DNA of 64,000 nt from CAVRUD01 sp963724285 (GTDB lineage: Bacteria; Chloroflexota; Chloroflexia; Thermomicrobiales; UBA6265). This document shows positions 18,236 to 26,921 of the stretch, in pieces; within the stretch, counting starts at the first letter, position 1; each line of letters begins with the position of its first letter. Under the pieces are notes generated by a model. That model did not search any database. It was not told where the DNA came from and saw only the letters and a program-made list of their open reading frames with translations. The stretch spans positions 451,584 through 515,583 of the forward strand of contig CAVRUD010000030.1 in assembly GCA_963724285.1 (NCBI GenBank), given 5' to 3'. The translations under genes were made by a program, and so were the position numbers.

Positions 18236-19333
18236 GTGTCCGCACCGAACCGCTATCGCGTGGCGATCATCGGCACCGGCCGCATGGGCGGCCTGATCGA
18301 AGACGAGATCCCCGTCGGGAGTTGGTCGAAGCCGTACGGGCACTTCCCGGCCTACGCGGCGATCCCGGAGACGACAGTGGTGGCGGTCGCGAACCGGGGC
18401 GAGGATCGGCTAGAGCGCTTTTCGCGGCGTTTCGGGATCGACAACACCTACCTCGATTACCGGGAGATGATCCTCAAGGAAAAGCCCGATATCGTCAGCA
18501 TCACGACGCCGTCGCTGGCCCGGGCCGAGCCGATCATCTTCTGCGCCGAAAACGGCGTCCGCGGCATCTTTGCGGAAAAGGGGCTGTGCGCTTCCTTGGA
18601 GGAGGCGGATCGGATCGCCGAGGCGGTCCGGCGACATAACGTTGCCTTCAACTGGGGGGCGCTACGCCGCCACAACGACGGCTTCAAGAATATCAGCGCC
18701 GCGATTGCCGAGGGCGCCATCGGCGAACCGCGCTTCGCCGTGATGTCCTTCTCCTCTGACCTGATCAAGCACCACCCGCATTCGCTCGATCTCGTCGAGT
18801 TGATGCTCGGTGATCCCAGGCCGCTCTGGGTGGAGGGGAATCTGGTCGAGGCGGGTGATGAGTTCGCGCCGGACCGGCCGTTGCCGACCTTTGACCGGGA
18901 GGGGCATCGGTTCGTTCCGCCGCCAGGGAAGGAGATCGGCGACCCCTGGGTCGGCACCTACCGGGTGAAGTACGAAGGCGGAGCCGAGGGCCACTTCATC
19001 CCGGTGCCGGGCGCCTTCGAGATCGACATGATCGGGACGAATGGCCGGGCATTGGCCTGGGACAACGGCTCACAGTTCAGTGTCCGGCGGTACGACCGCC
19101 AATCTGGTCAAGTCGAAACGACGACGTATCAGCCCCAGGGCGAAAGTCCGACGATGTGCGTCATCCGGGACATCATCCGCGAGATGGAGACGGGGGAGCG
19201 TACGGCGGGCAACATCGACCGCACGATGCAGGCGGTCGAGACCCAGTTCGCGCTGGCGCATTCCCACATCCAGGGAGGAGCACGCGTCGACATCCCGGTG
19301 GCCGATCGCTCGCTCTACATCCCGGGCGGATAA
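18236..19333 (+). CDS. Gfo/Idh/MocA family oxidoreductase
   Basis: 365 residues. N-terminal Rossmann fold NAD(P)-binding start RYRVAIIGTGRMGGLIEDE, then GVRGIFAEKGLCASLEEA where the usual EKP lysine motif reads EKG. The C-terminal alpha/beta domain has HHPHSLDLVELMLGDPRPLW. Members oxidise or reduce sugars, inositols and their derivatives. GTG 18236 follows AGGAG, 5 bases past the permease stop, so this enzyme is translated from the transporter operon and probably acts on its cargo. Confidence 0.88.
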   Translation: MSAPNRYRVAIIGTGRMGGLIEDEIPVGSWSKPYGHFPAYAAIPETTVVAVANRGEDRLERFSRRFGIDNTYLDYREMILKEKPDIVSITTPSLARAEPIIFCAENGVRGIFAEKGLCASLEEADRIAEAVRRHNVAFNWGALRRHNDGFKNISAAIAEGAIGEPRFAVMSFSSDLIKHHPHSLDLVELMLGDPRPLWVEGNLVEAGDEFAPDRPLPTFDREGHRFVPPPGKEIGDPWVGTYRVKYEGGAEGHFIPVPGAFEIDMIGTNGRALAWDNGSQFSVRRYDRQSGQVETTTYQPQGESPTMCVIRDIIREMETGERTAGNIDRTMQAVETQFALAHSHIQGGARVDIPVADRSLYIPGG

Positions 19334-19351
19334 CGCAGGAGACGGTTCCTC

Positions 19352-20401
19352 GTGACCAAACTACGGATTGCCCAGATCGGCGTTGCGGCCATCCACGCGC
19401 CGATGTACCGCGACAGCCTGGCCTATCTCAACGATGAGGTCGAGATCGTCGGGTTTTTCGATCCCGAACCGGATTCCGAGGCGGTGCGGTCGAAGATCAA
19501 ACCTGATGTCGCTCATGTGCCCTTCTACGCCTCGGTCGGCGAACTGCTCGCACAATCGAAACCGGATGCCGTCATGGTCTCCGGCTACTGCCGCGATATG
19601 CCGGGGTGGCTGCTCCAGGCGGCCGAGGCCGGGGTACACGTCTGGGTGGACAAGTCGTTCGCTGTCCACTCCGACCAACTCCTGCCGGTCAAAGCGGCCA
19701 TCGAGCGAAACAACCTCGCCTTCTCCTGCGGCTACTCCTGGCGGTTCGATCCGACCAGCCAACTCATCAAGCAGACGTACGACGCCGGGCTGCTCGGACG
19801 AGGCTTTGCGGTCGAGATCCGCTTCTTCAGCGGGAATCTGCTGGGGCGCGACCTGAGTCACTGGAGATTCGATCCCGCCCTGAGCGGGGGCGGTATCCTC
19901 AACTGGCTCGGCTGCCACTGGGTCGACCTGATGCGCTTCTGGACGGGCGCCGAGGTGACCGACGTCACCGCGATCGAGGCCAACGTCAGCGGAGTGCCGA
20001 TCGCGGTCGAGGACGCCGCGTTCGTCTCGCTCCGCTTCGCCAACGGCATGCTCGGCAGCCTGAGCATCGGCAACCTGCTCCCCTCCGGCTCGGAGAATAC
20101 GTTCCGGTTGTTCGGCTCCCACGGCTCCGTCAGCTGGGGCCCCGTGGAGGAGCGCTGCACGATCGTCAGCACGACGCGGGAGTGGGAAGCCGCCCCGCGC
20201 CGTGTCTTTGAGATCCCACGGGCGAAGCTTCCCGGTTACGGCGAAGCGGGCGCGGCGCTGTTGCGCGCCTTCTTCGGCGCGATCCGTGGGGAAGGCCCAA
20301 GCGGCTTCGTCATCGACGACGCGATTGCCTCGCTGCGGGTCATCGAAGACGCGCATGAGTCAGCGCGGATGGGGTGTGCCGTCAGGATGTCAATGGGCTA
20401 G
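19352..20401 (+). CDS. Gfo/Idh/MocA family oxidoreductase
   Basis: 349 residues, GTG start after GCAGGAGACGG, 18 bases behind the previous oxidoreductase. The nucleotide-binding start is LRIAQIGVAAIHAPMYRDSL, lacking the clean GxGxxG. At the EKP position it has WVDKSFAVH, so the catalytic lysine survives in an unusual context. GGGILNWLGCHWVDLMRFW is the family's substrate-domain motif. Two divergent paralogs in one operon suggest successive redox steps or alternative sugar substrates; inferred only. Confidence 0.85.
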   Translation: MTKLRIAQIGVAAIHAPMYRDSLAYLNDEVEIVGFFDPEPDSEAVRSKIKPDVAHVPFYASVGELLAQSKPDAVMVSGYCRDMPGWLLQAAEAGVHVWVDKSFAVHSDQLLPVKAAIERNNLAFSCGYSWRFDPTSQLIKQTYDAGLLGRGFAVEIRFFSGNLLGRDLSHWRFDPALSGGGILNWLGCHWVDLMRFWTGAEVTDVTAIEANVSGVPIAVEDAAFVSLRFANGMLGSLSIGNLLPSGSENTFRLFGSHGSVSWGPVEERCTIVSTTREWEAAPRRVFEIPRAKLPGYGEAGAALLRAFFGAIRGEGPSGFVIDDAIASLRVIEDAHESARMGCAVRMSMG

Positions 20402-20470
20402 TGGGCTCAACATGCTAAGATTTCCTAGCTCGGCGCTTAGCACTGGAACGGCGGACGTTGAGGAGATTCT

Positions 20471-20704
20471 ATGGCACACCGTGTGAAAGTAAGCAGCAAG
20501 CACCAGATCGCTGTACCGGCCGCGGTGCGCCGACGGTTGGCGATCGACTCCGGCGATCACCTCGTTGTAGAGATTCAGGACGGCGTGATCGTGTTGATCC
20601 CGGAACCGAAGGATCCGGTCGAAGAACTCAAGGGGCTTGGCCGCGAGATCTGGGAAGGCGTCGATATCCAGGACTACATCGATCAGGAACGCGATGCATG
20701 GTGA
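20471..20704 (+). CDS. AbrB/SpoVT-type antitoxin (VapB-like)
   Basis: 77 residues with a swapped-hairpin AbrB domain: RVKVSSKHQIAVPAAVRRRL at the N-terminus, then GDHLVVEIQDGVIVLIPEP, and a C-terminal toxin-binding tail. It overlaps the start of the PIN-domain gene (ATGGTGA), the usual toxin-antitoxin coupling. It should bind and inhibit the toxin and repress the pair's promoter. Confidence 0.9.
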   Translation: MAHRVKVSSKHQIAVPAAVRRRLAIDSGDHLVVEIQDGVIVLIPEPKDPVEELKGLGREIWEGVDIQDYIDQERDAW

Positions 20705-21150
20705 GCGTCGTGACGGCGCTTCGTCCCCACGCGCGACTGGGACTGGATACGTCGGTTTTCATCTATCACATCGAGGGAGGCACTCCGTTCGCCCCCGTGG
20801 CGGGTGAGGTGTTCCATACACTAGACCAACGATCGATTTCCGGCGTAACGTCGGTCTTGACGTTGACAGAATTGCTGGTAAAGCCGTTGCAATTCGGTCG
20901 CCGCGGCCTCGCCGCACGGTACGAGACGCTGGTGCGAGCCACTCCGGGCCTCGCTGTGGTCGACGTCGATGCCGGGATTGCCCGCAGAGCCGCGACGCTG
21001 CGCGCGACCTATAAGCTTCGTACTGCCGACGCGATCCAGGTTGCGGCGTCGCTCGAATACGGAGCGACGACATTCATCACCAACGACACTCGGCTGCGCC
21101 GTGTCCGCGAACTCGAAGTGATTGTGCTCGCGGATCATGTGAGTGAGTAG
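20698..21150 (+). CDS. PIN-domain ribonuclease toxin (VapC-like)
   Basis: About 150 residues. PIN nuclease acidic residues are visible in LGLDTSVFIYHIEG (first Asp), LTLTELLVKPL (Glu), KLRTADAIQVAASLE (Asp) and FITNDTRLRRV (Asp). It should cleave RNA when free of its antitoxin, encoded just upstream with overlapping start. A decayed piece of a close paralog lies at 37173-37302, with the middle of the gene deleted. Confidence 0.92.
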   Translation: MVSVVTALRPHARLGLDTSVFIYHIEGGTPFAPVAGEVFHTLDQRSISGVTSVLTLTELLVKPLQFGRRGLAARYETLVRATPGLAVVDVDAGIARRAATLRATYKLRTADAIQVAASLEYGATTFITNDTRLRRVRELEVIVLADHVSE

Positions 21151-21278
21151 GCTTAGCAGTTGCACAGGCCCTCAGTCGCGTGAACCGGCCGGGTAGCTGG
21201 TTGCCGAGCGGTCACAAACTCGGGACCAATCCTAGAACTTATGCAGGCATCCTCATTTCTCATAGCAAGGGAGAAATT

Positions 21279-21854
21279 GTGGCGACCGTCTTCATCCATA
21301 AGGTGATGTCGTTGGATGGGTTCATCTCGAAGCCGGATGAGATGGATTACGCCTGGATGTTCAAGTACGGCTCTGGCGGTGAGATGCCCAACAGGATAAT
21401 GGGTGAGGTCGGCGCGGTGATCCAGGGCAACAAGGGGTTCCGGGACGGCACGATGTCGGAGGACACGCTGCCCTACGGCGGCCTGAAGGTGGCGCAGTTC
21501 ATCGTGACCCACGACGCTCGCGAGCCGGTCGAACTGGGGGGATTGACGTTCAATTTCGTCACGGACGGCATCGAGCGAGCGGTGGAGCTGGCGCGAGAGG
21601 CGGCGGGCGACAAACGTGTCGCCTTGCTGGGAGCCAGCATCGCCCAGCAGTGCCTGAAGGCCGGACTCGTCGACGAGATCGTCATTCACCTGGCGCCGGT
21701 GATTCTGGGGGAAGGGATTAGCCTCTTCGACCACCTCGGCACCGAGATCGAACTGAGGCGGGAAGAGGTCGACGCGACGGACCAAGTCACCAGCCTGCGG
21801 TTTAGCGTGGTTCGTCGTACGCGGGTAACGCCGCGTCTGCATGCGCTCACTTGA
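21279..21854 (+). CDS. Dihydrofolate reductase / RibD C-terminal-like reductase
   Basis: About 191 residues. HKVMSLDGFISKPDEMDYAW is the substrate side, RVALLGASIAQQCLKAGLVD the NADPH side, and HLAPVILGEGISLFDHLG the family signature. Start GTG 21279 follows AAGGGAG. These small proteins resemble RibD reductase domains; many have no known substrate. Its last 8 bases overlap the end of the convergent MalG-like permease gene. Confidence 0.88.
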   Translation: MATVFIHKVMSLDGFISKPDEMDYAWMFKYGSGGEMPNRIMGEVGAVIQGNKGFRDGTMSEDTLPYGGLKVAQFIVTHDAREPVELGGLTFNFVTDGIERAVELAREAAGDKRVALLGASIAQQCLKAGLVDEIVIHLAPVILGEGISLFDHLGTEIELRREEVDATDQVTSLRFSVVRRTRVTPRLHALT

Positions 21855-22674
21855 GGGCGCCGATCACGAGCCCCTGTCGGATGTAGCGCTGCAGCAGGAT
21901 GTAGGCGAGCATGGGCGGGATCGAGGCTGTAAAGAGCCCCGCCAGCAGCAGCGGATAGTTGGTGGTGAGCCGGCCGACGATGGTTGCCATGCCCACGGTG
22001 ACCGTCATCTGCTCCTCGGATTGCAAGAAGATTAGCGGGACAAGCAGGTCATTCCACCAGCCGGTCACATTGAAGATGGAGACGGTGATCAGTCCCGGGA
22101 AGCTCAGCGGAATGACGACGCGCCGTAGAAGTTCGAGATAGCCTGCACCGTCAAGACGGGCCGATTCCAGAATCTCGTCCGGAATGCCTCGCATCAGTGA
22201 ACTCAGGAGGAAGACATTGCCGGGGACACTGGTTGCCGCCCACAGCAGCACGACCGACTTGTAGCTATCGACTAACCCGAGGTCGGCCATCATCACATAG
22301 CTCGGCACGATATACGTGATCACGGGGATGATCAACGTGCCGACAAGCATGAATCGGAGAACAGAACGGAAGGGAAACCGGAGTTTCGCGATAGCGAACG
22401 ATGCCGGTATGGAAACACTCAGAGTGATCAACGATGACAGAGCGACGTAGAACACGGTATTGAGGAACAGGCGCAGGATGTCAAATCGAATCCACAACGC
22501 CCGATAGTTGTCGAAGAACGTTAGGCTCTCTGGCAGCGCCAGGGGATCGCGGATGAACTCGCCGCTGGTTTTCAGACTGGCGCTGGCCATGTAGAAGATG
22601 GGCCACACCGCCAGCAGCGCAAACAGCGCTAGAGCCACGAAGATGCCGGTGCGGACAAGGAGGATGGCTCTCAC
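21847..22674 (-). CDS. Carbohydrate ABC transporter permease, MalG type
   Basis: 275 residues, inner membrane, CUT1-type. The EAA loop RGIPDEILESARLDGAGYLE and the downstream FPGLITVSIFNVTGWWNDLL are typical of MalG/UgpE. N-terminal helix FVALALFALLAVWPIFYMA. Third gene of the binding protein - MalF - MalG set. The 149-base gap to MalF contains a 23-base direct repeat and hairpins. The ATPase is not in the window and may be shared, as is common in CUT1 systems. Confidence 0.92.
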   Translation of the reverse strand: MRAILLVRTGIFVALALFALLAVWPIFYMASASLKTSGEFIRDPLALPESLTFFDNYRALWIRFDILRLFLNTVFYVALSSLITLSVSIPASFAIAKLRFPFRSVLRFMLVGTLIIPVITYIVPSYVMMADLGLVDSYKSVVLLWAATSVPGNVFLLSSLMRGIPDEILESARLDGAGYLELLRRVVIPLSFPGLITVSIFNVTGWWNDLLVPLIFLQSEEQMTVTVGMATIVGRLTTNYPLLLAGLFTASIPPMLAYILLQRYIRQGLVIGALK

Positions 22675-22707
22675 AAGACTCGGATCCCCCTAAGTTTGGT
22701 AGTGAAA

Positions 22708-22823
22708 AGTTCCAAGATCCAAGTTCCAAGTAGTCGTCCCTCTCCACTTGGAACTTGGAACTTGGACGTGGAACTTTCATCTCGGCACCTTCATCTTGGA
22801 ACGTGGAACTTTCATCTCGGCAC
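22708..22823. repeat. Direct and inverted repeats between two permease genes
   Basis: A 23-base direct repeat at 22766-22788 and 22801-22823 ends exactly at the MalF stop. Next to it, CCAAGTTCCAAGT (22721-22733) faces ACTTGGAACTTGG (22746-22758), forming a long hairpin of TTGGAAC/GTTCCAA units. It may act as an intercistronic mRNA structure. Confidence 0.6.
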
Positions 22824-23795
22824 TTAGTCCGCTGTAAGTCGCTCGAACACCACCAATTGGATCGCGGATATCACGAGCACGAGGCAGAAGAGCAGGACGG
22901 ACATTGCGGACGCGTAGCCCATGTCCCCGAATTCGAACGCACGCCGGTAGATCATGAGATCAAGGGGTGTTGTTCCGTACCCTGGGCCGCCCTCCGTCAC
23001 GGTGTAGACCAACGCGAAGACGCCCACGAAGGCCCAGATGGCGTTGACCACCGTGAAGAAGGCCACGGTCGGGATCAGCAAGGGCAAAATGATCTGCCAC
23101 AATCGGCGCCACCACGACGCGCCATCGAGTTGAGCGGCTTCGATCACATCGCTCGGGATGGAACTCAGACCGGCGAGAAAGATGAGGACGCCTTGACCGA
23201 GGGTCTGCCAGTAGAAGGTGAAAATGAGGACGATAAAGGCGGTTTGGACGGACCCCAGCCAATTCTGTGACAGGGATTCGAGTCCCACGCTCTCTAGCAG
23301 GCTATTCACGACGCCTCGAGAATTGAACATCGCCCGCATGAGCATGCCGACCACGGCCGCCGAAAGAATGGTGGGCAAGTAGTACACCGACCGGAAGAAT
23401 CTCCAGCCGGTTACCTGCTCGAACAGCAGCACGGCAACGATCAAAGACAGGATCAGGATCCCCGGAATTGCCAGCAAGAAGATGGCGTTGTTGCGGAGTG
23501 GCGTCCAGAAGTCGGAGCCGGCGAGGATGTCGGCGTAGTTCTCCACGCCGACCCAGGTCGAGCTGGCTCCGTTCCAGTCTGTGAAGCTGTACTGGAACGT
23601 TTGGGAGACCGGGTACCAGATGACGACGGCGACGAGGACAAGCGCCGGCACCATCGAGGCCAGTCCAGTTATGGCCTCGCGACGGCGTAAGGTCCCCCTC
23701 GGGCCAAACAGTCTCGACCCGAGGGATGGACGTGAAGCCCAACGCGCGGCGCCGTGATCGATGGCTTGCTCAGGCGCGGATGAGGCCCTCGCCAT
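22824..23795 (-). CDS. Carbohydrate ABC transporter permease, MalF type
   Basis: 323 residues with six or more membrane helices. The periplasmic loop carries WNGASSTWVGVENYADILAG, usual in UgpA/MalF. The EAA loop is IPSDVIEAAQLDGASWWRRL, followed by WQIILPLLIPTVAFFTVV. The first ~40 residues are hydrophilic and cytoplasmic. Downstream of the binding-protein gene on the same strand, separated by palindromic repeat copy C. Confidence 0.92.
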   Translation of the reverse strand: MARASSAPEQAIDHGAARWASRPSLGSRLFGPRGTLRRREAITGLASMVPALVLVAVVIWYPVSQTFQYSFTDWNGASSTWVGVENYADILAGSDFWTPLRNNAIFLLAIPGILILSLIVAVLLFEQVTGWRFFRSVYYLPTILSAAVVGMLMRAMFNSRGVVNSLLESVGLESLSQNWLGSVQTAFIVLIFTFYWQTLGQGVLIFLAGLSSIPSDVIEAAQLDGASWWRRLWQIILPLLIPTVAFFTVVNAIWAFVGVFALVYTVTEGGPGYGTTPLDLMIYRRAFEFGDMGYASAMSVLLFCLVLVISAIQLVVFERLTAD

Positions 23796-23842
23796 GGCGT
23801 GCGTCGCTCCTCACTGATCGGGGCTGACGTGCGAAGTGCGGC

Positions 23843-23964
23843 TCGTAGGGGAGGGTCCTGTGCCCTCCCGATGCCCGACGCAGGAGGGCATAGGCATAAC
23901 CGCGTTCCCATGAACGAGATTACGTCCTGGCGGCCGTGGGAGGGCACGGGACCCTCCCCTACGA
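23843..23964. repeat. Palindromic repeat family, copy C
   Basis: Inverted arms TCGTAGGGGAGGGTCC (23843 on) and their complement ending at 23964. The centre contains small hairpins; one half (GAGATTACGTCCTGGCGGCC type) is the reverse complement of the left half of copy A. It occupies most of the 209-base gap between the binding-protein gene and its MalF-like permease. Confidence 0.85.
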
Positions 23965-24004
23965 CCGACGACCGGCGGACCGGCGGACCACGATTGACGG
24001 ACCA

Positions 24005-25333
24005 CTAGCCGAGCAACTCGTCTCGCTTGGCATCCGCACGTTGCATGAATTCCTCGGCGCTGATCTCTCCCGTCCAGGCAAGCTGCGACTGGGCTTTGAT
24101 CTCCGTCGTCAGCTCGGCCGGGAAGATGTTGTCGGGCCAGAAGATCGTGCTGGGTTCGACCGCCCACTCCTGCTGCGAGACCTTGAAGGGATCGTCGTAG
24201 ATCTCGGCGGCGTTGATGCCGGCGAGGTTCACGAGGTGGCCTTCGCCTGACTCGGCGCGGAGGGTAAGCTCGGCCGGGCTCTCCAGGAATTTCACGAGCG
24301 CCACGGCGGCCTCTTTGTTCTCGGAGTAGTTCGAGACGATGAAGGCCACGCCGGGGCCACCGATGCCGCCGCCGGTGATCGGTGCGTCCGCGCTGTAATC
24401 CGGCATTTTGATCATGCCGAGATTGTCGCCGAAGGACTCACGCAGGTTGTCGATCGAGCCAAATCCGCCGGTCATCATGGCGGACTGCTCTTCGGCGAAG
24501 AGTTGGAGGGCCTGGCTTCCCTCCATGGTTTCCGCGCCGGGAATCGTGTAATCCGCCAGCCGCTGCCAGTTCGTCACTATCTCGACGAGCGCGGGATCAC
24601 TGAAATTCTTCGTCCCCTGAGTAAGCGCATTGATGCCTTCAGCGCCGCCCACCGTCTGCCCGATCCAATAGAACAGGACCTGCCAGACGATCGAGTTGGT
24701 ATCGAGCGCCAGTGGGGTGACGTCCGTGCCCGCGATGGAGTCGAGCACCGCATAGAACTCGTCGATATTCGTCACCCATTGCTGCTCGGGATTGACGCCA
24801 GCACTCTCCAGGAGCGCCTTGTTGTAGAAGACACCCGTCAGGCCGTCCGATCCCGCGGGGACCCCGAAGAGCGTCTCCGCTGGTGCGTTGGGATCGAAGG
24901 CCGCGTTGACGGCCTCCCATCCGGTCAGTTGGGCGCGCTCTTCCGGCGTGAAGTACGTCCCTACCGGCTCGAGAAACTCCTGGAGCGCCAGCATGTAGGT
25001 GCCCGACCACATCCCCATCACGTCGGGTCCGTTTTGCGCGACACTCGCGGTGCGGTATCTGGTGAAGAGGTCGGGTCCGCCGGGGAGGTTCTCGAGCGTG
25101 ACCGAGATTGTCGGATTCGCTTCCTGGAAGCGCTCGATCGCCTGGAAGACGTAGAAGTCCTCAAGCGGCTTGGTGAGATCGTTGGGGTCTTCGACTGGCA
25201 GCGTGCTGTTCCAGAACGTGATGTTGGCGGTATCTTGGGCCGAGACCTTGGAGATCGCCGGGAAGATCATCGTCCCGGCCGCGACTGCTCCCGCCTGGAC
25301 AAGCGTCCGACGTGTAACTTCAGTGCGTCGCAT
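24005..25333 (-). CDS. Carbohydrate ABC transporter substrate-binding protein (Tat-exported)
   Basis: 442 residues. The N-terminus MRRTEVTRRTLVQAGAVAAG is a Tat-like signal (RRT-L with hydrophobic core) and cleavage probably falls after KVSAQ. The mature part is a family 1 binding protein: ITFWNSTLPVEDP, DVMGMWSGTYMLALQEF, GVPAGSDGLTGVFYNK, MMTGGFGSIDNL. ATG 25333 follows GGAGGG. The open frame extends 200 codons upstream but that part looks non-coding. First gene of the binding protein - MalF - MalG operon, opposite a GntR regulator. The sugar is unknown. Confidence 0.93.
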   Translation of the reverse strand: MRRTEVTRRTLVQAGAVAAGTMIFPAISKVSAQDTANITFWNSTLPVEDPNDLTKPLEDFYVFQAIERFQEANPTISVTLENLPGGPDLFTRYRTASVAQNGPDVMGMWSGTYMLALQEFLEPVGTYFTPEERAQLTGWEAVNAAFDPNAPAETLFGVPAGSDGLTGVFYNKALLESAGVNPEQQWVTNIDEFYAVLDSIAGTDVTPLALDTNSIVWQVLFYWIGQTVGGAEGINALTQGTKNFSDPALVEIVTNWQRLADYTIPGAETMEGSQALQLFAEEQSAMMTGGFGSIDNLRESFGDNLGMIKMPDYSADAPITGGGIGGPGVAFIVSNYSENKEAAVALVKFLESPAELTLRAESGEGHLVNLAGINAAEIYDDPFKVSQQEWAVEPSTIFWPDNIFPAELTTEIKAQSQLAWTGEISAEEFMQRADAKRDELLG

Positions 25334-25392
25334 ATACCCTCCTGTCTGCCGAATGGCGCATCCTGGCTCCCTCGACCCCAATGAGTATGCGC

Positions 25393-25398
25393 GTATAC
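25393..25398. promoter_or_regulatory. Candidate GntR operator, copy 1 (CGTATACA)
   Basis: The palindrome GTATAC in the context CGTATACA occurs here and again at 25610-25615, both inside the gap between the binding-protein operon and the divergent GntR-family regulator. Paired short palindromes in such a gap are typical of FadR/GntR sites. Assignment is inferred from position and repetition. Confidence 0.4.
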
Positions 25399-25451
25399 AC
25401 GGAACGACTGGTGAGTGACGTGGCTGCGGCGAAATGGGAGCGTGGAAGACA

Positions 25452-25480
25452 ACCATACGAGGGTGAGTAGACGTTGTCAA
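25452..25480 (-). promoter_or_regulatory. Promoter of the sugar transporter operon
   Basis: On the minus strand TTGACA (25480-25475), a 17-base spacer, and TATGGT (25457-25452). Transcription would start near 25445, leaving about 110 bases of 5' leader that contains candidate operator copy 1. Confidence 0.65.
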
Positions 25481-25609
25481 CGACCGGCAAAGCGGCAACT
25501 CGCGGTCTGTGATGGCTAAAATGGGATGCGGGATCGCTTGTCCGCCCACAGTTGAGCAGCGTCGCGGGACGCGATGATGGAATGAGCGCGCATTCTTGGC
25601 TGACTCGTC

Positions 25610-25615
25610 GTATAC
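25610..25615. promoter_or_regulatory. Candidate GntR operator, copy 2 (CGTATACA)
   Basis: Second CGTATACA in the divergent gap, 83 bases before the GntR gene start. It could let the regulator control its own gene. See the copy at 25393. Confidence 0.4.
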
Positions 25616-25697
25616 ATGAATACCGGCCATTGCATTTCTAGGCCCTGCAATGCTGATCGTGTGCCCTGGCTCGAGGCCCTTGTGAGGACGATTCAAC

Positions 25698-26438
25698 ATG
25701 GAACGCGTCTTTGAACCCGTGCGTCCCAGGAGAAGCCCTCGGTTTCGCGAGTTGGCGTTTGACGCGATCAAAGAGGCAATCCTCGAGGGACGGATAGAGG
25801 CGGGAGAGCCACTTTTCGAGGTCAAGATTGCCTCGGCGCTGGGAATGAGCCGAACTCCCGTTCGTGAAGCCCTCGCCCTCCTCGCGCACGAGGGTCTTGT
25901 CGCGTATCGACCCGGCACAGGCTTGGTCATTCGGGAACTGAGTCGCGAAGAGTTCATCGACATGTTCGTTGCGAACGAGTTGGTCGAGCCGCAGTTGGTC
26001 CGGCGTGCGGCCGTTCACGCGACCGAGCTTCACTTTTCAAAACTCCAAGACGCCGTCGATCTCGGGCACCAAGCGGCCGACGATGCGGACATCGGCGCTT
26101 CATTGCGGTCAGGCAGAGAATTCCACCGTTGGGTGGGAATTGCGGCCAACAATCCTCCCCTCGCCCAGTTTGTTCTCCGCAACGAGGAGCAGACCGACCT
26201 TTATCTCCTCAGTCTCAGCAACACGTCGATCCTTAGCGGTGAGGAATTGGCGATATCGACTCAGGAACATCAGGATATTCTTGACGCGCTCCACCGCCGA
26301 GATCCGGAGGACGCCAGCCGACTGGTCATCTACCACGCCCAGTCCCTTCGGCGGAGACACAAGCATCTCTTTCGGAGCACGAAGGTCCCGGCTGGAGTGG
26401 CGGCGGGAGTCTACGCGCGAACACGGCGACGATATTGA
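25698..26438 (+). CDS. GntR family regulator with FCD domain
   Basis: 246 residues. An N-terminal winged helix (FRELAFDAIKEAILEGRIEA, then ASALGMSRTPVREALALLAH) is followed by an all-helical FCD ligand domain with the metal-ligand pattern in EFHRWVGIAANN and TQEHQDILDALHRRD and a closing HHxxS-like LVIYHAQSLRRRH. Such FadR-subfamily proteins sense acids or sugar acids. Divergent from the carbohydrate transporter operon, which it probably represses. Confidence 0.92.
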   Translation: MERVFEPVRPRRSPRFRELAFDAIKEAILEGRIEAGEPLFEVKIASALGMSRTPVREALALLAHEGLVAYRPGTGLVIRELSREEFIDMFVANELVEPQLVRRAAVHATELHFSKLQDAVDLGHQAADDADIGASLRSGREFHRWVGIAANNPPLAQFVLRNEEQTDLYLLSLSNTSILSGEELAISTQEHQDILDALHRRDPEDASRLVIYHAQSLRRRHKHLFRSTKVPAGVAAGVYARTRRRY

Positions 26439-26921
26439 AGCGGCCGGCCCGGCCGTGATCGCGCATTACTGCACTCCACACGGCTTGATGGCGGCGACTC
26501 CACCTGCCTTGTGGCCCAGGTCGAAGAAGCCGAACACGTGCGCGGACAGGATCCGTCCTTGCCTCCGGACCAAGAGGCGGCACGCTTGGGTCCTGTCGGG
26601 CGTCTCCAGGAATCAGCATGGTCCCGATGAGATCGTTTCATGCAGTCCAGCCCGAACGACGCGGCGCAGCGGTTGGACCAGTCGATAACTTCGCGGGGAG
26701 CAGGATGCCGTTGGCGAGCCGTTCGATCTCGGTCTCGTGGGACAGCCGGGGCTGGAGCGCACCAATGCGGTGCGCACCACCGCCACCACAACATGGCATG
26801 GCCGTGATACCGCTCGTGTGCGTTGACGGCAGCCGTCGGTGCGGCGAGGCCCCAATGGACAAATCGGCGCCCCCATGGACAATGGACAGCGGAAAGCACG
26901 CAGTCCCGGGAGGCAGGCACG
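26439..26921. other. Gap holding a dehydrogenase fragment
   Basis: A 483-base stretch without an intact gene. It carries the decayed C-terminal piece of a malate/lactate dehydrogenase (26628-26751) and a palindrome around GTGCGCACC near 26758-26779. Nothing else coding was recognised. Confidence 0.55.
26628..26751 (-). pseudogene. Fragment of a malate/L-lactate dehydrogenase (C-terminus)
   Basis: Translated on the minus strand, HETEIERLANGILLP matches HETEVDRRANGIPLH near the end of the Ldh gene at 45185-46292, and the following DNA stays alignable to 45185 (about 75 percent by eye). Stop codons and one-base changes break the frame after ANGILL. It stops just where the other Ldh fragment (37537-37690) would continue, so both may come from one broken paralog. 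Confidence 0.75.

Noticed and set aside
17324..19333. Apparent fusion of a DppC permease with a Gfo/Idh oxidoreductase
   Set aside because: Result of the frame break near 17930; the permease stop and a separate GTG start with ribosome site are both present.
24005..25963. Longer reading of the sugar-binding protein with ~200 extra N-terminal residues
   Set aside because: The Tat signal, ribosome site and domain begin at 25333; the extension covers the promoter and operators.
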